Origin: a virus
Virus record (IMG/VR): IMGVR_UViG_3300028800_000236
Location: 1 to 32,096 of that record
Length of the DNA stretch: 32,096 bases
Direction: 5' to 3' (one strand)
The notes beneath the pieces were generated by a model. It was given only the letters and a program-made list of their open reading frames with translations. It did no database searches and was not told the DNA's origin. Within the stretch, counting starts at the first letter, position 1. Every line of letters begins with the position of its first letter. Positions 29,757 through 32,096 of this stretch are shown here, piece by piece. The translations under genes were made by a program, and so were the position numbers.

Positions 29757-29987
29757 CTAAATGAACAGTGCTACGTCAGACTGCGTCTGATCATCATCTT
29801 CATCAAGATACGACAGATCACAGTCGTACACAGGCTCAATGACGTCAGGAACTGTGTCAATTTCAATTCCTAACGCATCTCTACACCACGTTTTGCAAAA
29901 CCCCGCAGAAGTGACGATTGTGGCGTCACCCGTGTCAATGACTGAAATGAACGGAGGCAAAACATCATCAATCACTATTTCTTTCAT
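29757..29987 (-). CDS. Hypothetical acidic protein
   Basis: 76 aa from the ATG at 29987 (MKEIVIDDVLPPFISVI...), which overlaps nothing and has GTGAG close upstream; a GTG at 30008 would add 7 residues overlapping the preceding gene. The C-terminal half is strongly acidic (CDLSYLDEDDDQTQSD). No recognised domain. Confidence 0.6.
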   Translation of the reverse strand: MKEIVIDDVLPPFISVIDTGDATIVTSAGFCKTWCRDALGIEIDTVPDVIEPVYDCDLSYLDEDDDQTQSDVALFI

Positions 29988-29992
29988 GTGTC

Positions 29993-30214
29993 TCACCCAA
30001 CCCAGCACTTGTTGACAATTCCGTCTTTGACATCGACATTGACACGATTTTCTACGTACTCGGCGTCAAGAACTCTCCGCACGTTGTCAAGCGACGCAAC
30101 ACGCAGTGAAACGCCGTTTGACTTTGCGCGGGCAAATGCATAGTCGAGAGGCCTGTTGACTACGTTGTTCTTAACTTCCGATGCATCTTTGAGAGAAGCA
30201 GTGTACATATTCAT
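29993..30214 (-). CDS. Peptidase inhibitor I78-like protein
   Basis: 73 aa, start supported by GGAG 8 bases upstream. The C-terminal ~50 residues follow the I78 inhibitor pattern (potato-inhibitor-I-like fold): NRPLDYAFARAKSNGVSLRV, then VRRVLDAEYVENRVNV-D-V-x-D-G-I-V ending in C-W-x-G. In bacterial I78 proteins the equivalent is GRP...A...G...VR...D(Y/F)...RLN(V/I)xxDxxGxI...CG. The match in spacing and end is good, but the inserted W before the final G and the lack of a signal peptide differ from secreted bacterial members. If real, it would bind a serine peptidase of the host or protect against its own proteases. Recognition is by eye only. Confidence 0.55.
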   Translation of the reverse strand: MNMYTASLKDASEVKNNVVNRPLDYAFARAKSNGVSLRVASLDNVRRVLDAEYVENRVNVDVKDGIVNKCWVG

Positions 30215-30259
30215 GAGAAAGTCTCCATATGCTCATATTACACCACTTGATGAAAACAT

Positions 30260-30574
30260 TCACTTTCTCCAGTTGCCACGTGACTTTTTGCTCGAAAATG
30301 CAAGTGACTTTCCCAACCTTGCTGACGTGTCACGTAAAATTGAACACATCAATTTGCTTAGACTGTTAGAAAATTCTCGAACGATTGTAATTGTTTTTTC
30401 ATCATTAAATCTATCATTAAGTCGATTGTCAATTGAAAATTTTACAACATGATCAATATTTTTATGTTTAACATATATGACAAAATCAGTTGTTGTATAG
30501 CTTTTAACATAATCAATTTGTTCTATTTTTACGTCAGGAAATCGTGTTGTAATAATTCTATCAAAATTATACAT
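30260..30574 (-). CDS. Hypothetical protein
   Basis: 104 aa from the ATG at 30574 (MYNFDRIITTRF...), chosen because GAGGAG lies 4 bases upstream, inside the end of the preceding gene; an ATG at 30601 is also in frame. Beta-rich N-terminal half (VKIEQIDYVKSYTTTDFVIY, VVKFSID), basic C-terminus (LAFSSKKSRGNWRK). No recognised domain. Confidence 0.6.
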   Translation of the reverse strand: MYNFDRIITTRFPDVKIEQIDYVKSYTTTDFVIYVKHKNIDHVVKFSIDNRLNDRFNDEKTITIVREFSNSLSKLMCSILRDTSARLGKSLAFSSKKSRGNWRK

Positions 30575-30581
30575 TTTCTCC

Positions 30582-31148
30582 TCAATCCAAAACGATGTCA
30601 TATGTCACGTTGTTTTCCAACAATGAATATAACTGATGATCGAGCAACTCAAACTCGTGCCACACATGTCCACTCAGTGTTCTTTGCTCAAATTGTAGGT
30701 TGTTTCCATTTCTAACTATCTTTACGACATCGTCAATGTCATGTGCAGCACACACGCAATCTTCAGATGCCATAAGAGACGCAAACACAATTTTTCCGTC
30801 AGTCTCAAATTTTATGTGCACGATGTCTTCACGCTCAGCAAGCGTCGTAAAAATTACACGTGCTTCAATTGATAATGGTGCGAGTTTCCACAATGAGATT
30901 GGATTATAATCTTGTGATAATTTATCTTTAATTTTTTCACTTTCAATTTCACCAAACGCTAAATTAATGTCATTTTGTGTAAACTCAATTTTTGTAAAAT
31001 TTCCCAATAAATTATCTTCCATCGCTTGAAGCAAGAATTTTGCGTTTTGCTTCTCTTCGTCATCGTTTGCAACATATTGCAAACAATTATTGATGTAGTG
31101 TGAAAGAGCTTTTATTGTGAGTAAAGTCTGTTTGTCATTTAATCGCAT
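30582..31148 (-). CDS. Hypothetical protein
   Basis: 188 aa. An N-terminal helical region (LLTIKALSHYINNCLQYV, FLLQAMEDNLLGNF) is followed by a beta-rich half (ARVIFTTLAEREDIVHIKFE, GKIVFASLMASED). The C-terminus is acidic. No motif assigns a function. CATAATATTTT lies about 20 bases upstream of the start, similar to the box before the tail tube gene. A terminator hairpin at 31194-31219 separates it from the preceding gene, so it begins a new transcription unit. Confidence 0.65.
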   Translation of the reverse strand: MRLNDKQTLLTIKALSHYINNCLQYVANDDEEKQNAKFLLQAMEDNLLGNFTKIEFTQNDINLAFGEIESEKIKDKLSQDYNPISLWKLAPLSIEARVIFTTLAEREDIVHIKFETDGKIVFASLMASEDCVCAAHDIDDVVKIVRNGNNLQFEQRTLSGHVWHEFELLDHQLYSLLENNVTYDIVLD

Positions 31149-31193
31149 GAGAAGAAAATATTATGTGCTCATGTTAACGTACAACTTAAACGA

Positions 31194-31219
31194 GAAACGC
31201 CCTCACATGAAGGCGCTTC
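31194..31219 (-). terminator. Hairpin terminator
   Basis: On the - strand, GAAGCGCC-(T)...(A)-GGGCGTTTC pairs over about 8-9 bp (one G-U) around a short loop and is followed by TCGTTTAAG. It lies 20 bases after the stop of 31239-31649. Confidence 0.6.
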
Positions 31220-31238
31220 AATTCTATTTCACTAGATG

Positions 31239-31649
31239 TTACGTGGTTAAATAATTCATATCTAACACTTTGACGTGTCCAACGTAACACGTGTCATCAA
31301 TGATTGTTGTCACAACAATTTCGGGATCATTGATTGTATCATCAACCAATATCTTGTATTTACCTTGTAAAAGGTGTCCATACACGTTGCCAGGACCAAA
31401 TGTAGGGTGATACAAACAACTACTTTCAATGATTGTCATGACATCACGATTGACGTAACATACAAACGATATAGCATCAGGACTCATAGTAGTTGCAACG
31501 TCGATGATCGTATCAATCAACGTCTCAATCCACTCTCGCACAGTGCCGGTAAACTTTGGACCAAATGACATGCTTTGACCAGTTTTCTTATTAAGAAACT
31601 CTCCGGGCGTGCGAGACCAATAAAATGTACAGACGTCTTTTTTATTCAC
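31239..31649 (-). CDS. Hypothetical protein
   Basis: 136 aa from a GTG at 31649 supported by GGAG 8 bases upstream. The sequence is mixed alpha/beta with an aromatic N-terminus (CTFYWSRTPGEFLNKKTG), a long central helix (VREWIETLIDTIIDVATTM) and alternating beta strands in the second half. No catalytic motif or membrane segment is visible. It is followed by a terminator. Confidence 0.65.
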   Translation of the reverse strand: MNKKDVCTFYWSRTPGEFLNKKTGQSMSFGPKFTGTVREWIETLIDTIIDVATTMSPDAISFVCYVNRDVMTIIESSCLYHPTFGPGNVYGHLLQGKYKILVDDTINDPEIVVTTIIDDTCYVGHVKVLDMNYLTT

Positions 31650-31664
31650 GATTTTATCTCCAAC

Positions 31665-31949
31665 TCACGCAGTCTTGCCCACGTTCTCGTAGTGCTTCTG
31701 CAGAAGCGTGTACAACGTGCGAGCAGTTCGCCCATCGAGAGAAACTCGATCAGTCGGACCGTCGATGTAGACGTTAGTCGAGTTAGTGTTGACATCAGTG
31801 CTTGCCGCCATTCGCACAGTGCCAGGCTCGCGGCGCACAGTCTCGGTGCGAACCTTTCCTGTTCGATCAACGCGACTCTCGATGCGAGCGTTCTTGTTCA
31901 TTGAAGGACCAAAACTTACCAAACTATCACAAATTAGATCTTCAAACAT
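31665..31949 (-). CDS. Hypothetical protein
   Basis: 94 aa from the ATG at 31949 (MFEDLICDSLVSFGPS...), which has GGAG 8 bases upstream; ATGs at 31967 and 31997 are in frame but lack such a site. The middle is rich in Arg/Thr/Val and looks like repeated beta strands (ARIESRVDRTGKVRTETVRR). No recognised domain. It is 15 bases upstream of the next gene. Confidence 0.6.
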   Translation of the reverse strand: MFEDLICDSLVSFGPSMNKNARIESRVDRTGKVRTETVRREPGTVRMAASTDVNTNSTNVYIDGPTDRVSLDGRTARTLYTLLQKHYENVGKTA

Positions 31950-32023
31950 TTTCTTGTCTCCGGACATTTCCACGCTTGTTAAAACCGACCGTGGCATCGG
32001 GTATAGAGAATGTAAACAATGTC

Positions 32024-32096
32024 TTATTTTATGTCATCACAAAAATCATTTTTCCAATTTTTGGGATAGTACATTTCACTCTTCTCAAAAGTGTCT
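32024..32096 (-). CDS. Partial small ORF at right edge
   Basis: A leftward frame enters from the right edge and ends at a TAA at 32024-32026. The visible C-terminus reads ...EMYYPKNWKNDFCDDIK. It has ordinary composition for this genome, but only 23 codons are visible, so it may be a true gene end or chance. The 74 bases between it and 31949 hold no other feature. Confidence 0.35.
   Translation of the reverse strand, partial: DTFEKSEMYYPKNWKNDFCDDIK

Overview
The window looks like part of the genome of a large, lytic, contractile-tailed bacteriophage (T4-like morphogenesis genes, Caudoviricetes, myovirus morphology), probably environmental or marine and infecting a Gram-negative host. The evidence is a T4-type neck and tail gene set transcribed leftward in the T4 order: neck gp13-like (23552-24748), neck gp14-like (18388-19053), sheath stabiliser gp15-like (15495-17240), two complete tail sheath genes (12448-15423 and 9427-12333), tail tube gp19-like (6113-6604) and baseplate gp26-like (207-1076). 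Genes are tightly packed, often with ATGA or GTGA overlaps. Sec or lipoprotein signal peptides suggest an envelope with a periplasm. I see no integrase, repressor, tRNA or CRISPR array. Terminase, portal and capsid genes are not in this window.

Layout. 1-1388: baseplate genes (-). 1458-3333: a short rightward block with a lipoprotein-like peptide, two small unknowns and a reduced family A DNA polymerase. 3335-4991: small leftward genes, three of which begin with the same short leader. 5145-8766: tail tube gene flanked by two large modular homing endonucleases. 8760-9334: two more leader-bearing small genes. 9427-17240: the two sheath genes and the gp15-like gene, with matching UACG-tetraloop hairpins after each sheath gene. 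17256-24748: neck genes interleaved with three more homing endonucleases (HNH, GIY-YIG, HNH/NUMOD) and an envelope-protease cassette: a papain-like peptidase, a Cys-rich lipoprotein and two secreted metzincins. 24787-26485: a nearly complete alanine dehydrogenase and an HExxH metallopeptidase-like protein, upstream of gp13 on the same strand. 26519-32096: small leftward genes including a membrane/left-handed-beta-helix protein, an SAM-dependent methyltransferase and an I78-type protease-inhibitor-like protein.

Most noteworthy: (1) five small proteins, otherwise unrelated, share an N-terminal leader ending in I-x-E. This resembles the capsid-targeting propeptides that T4 uses for internal head proteins, so they may be packaged and injected proteins. 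(2) A protease/lipoprotein/inhibitor repertoire sits inside the structural region. (3) A viral alanine dehydrogenase lies just upstream of the neck gene. (4) There are paralogous giant sheath genes with duplicated terminators. (5) Five free-standing homing endonucleases of at least three nuclease folds are present, two of them sharing a recognition module. (6) Short motifs (TAGTTATT-like and ATATTTA) recur immediately upstream of late-gene start codons and are candidate phage promoters.

All functional assignments come from reading motifs by eye; no database search was run.
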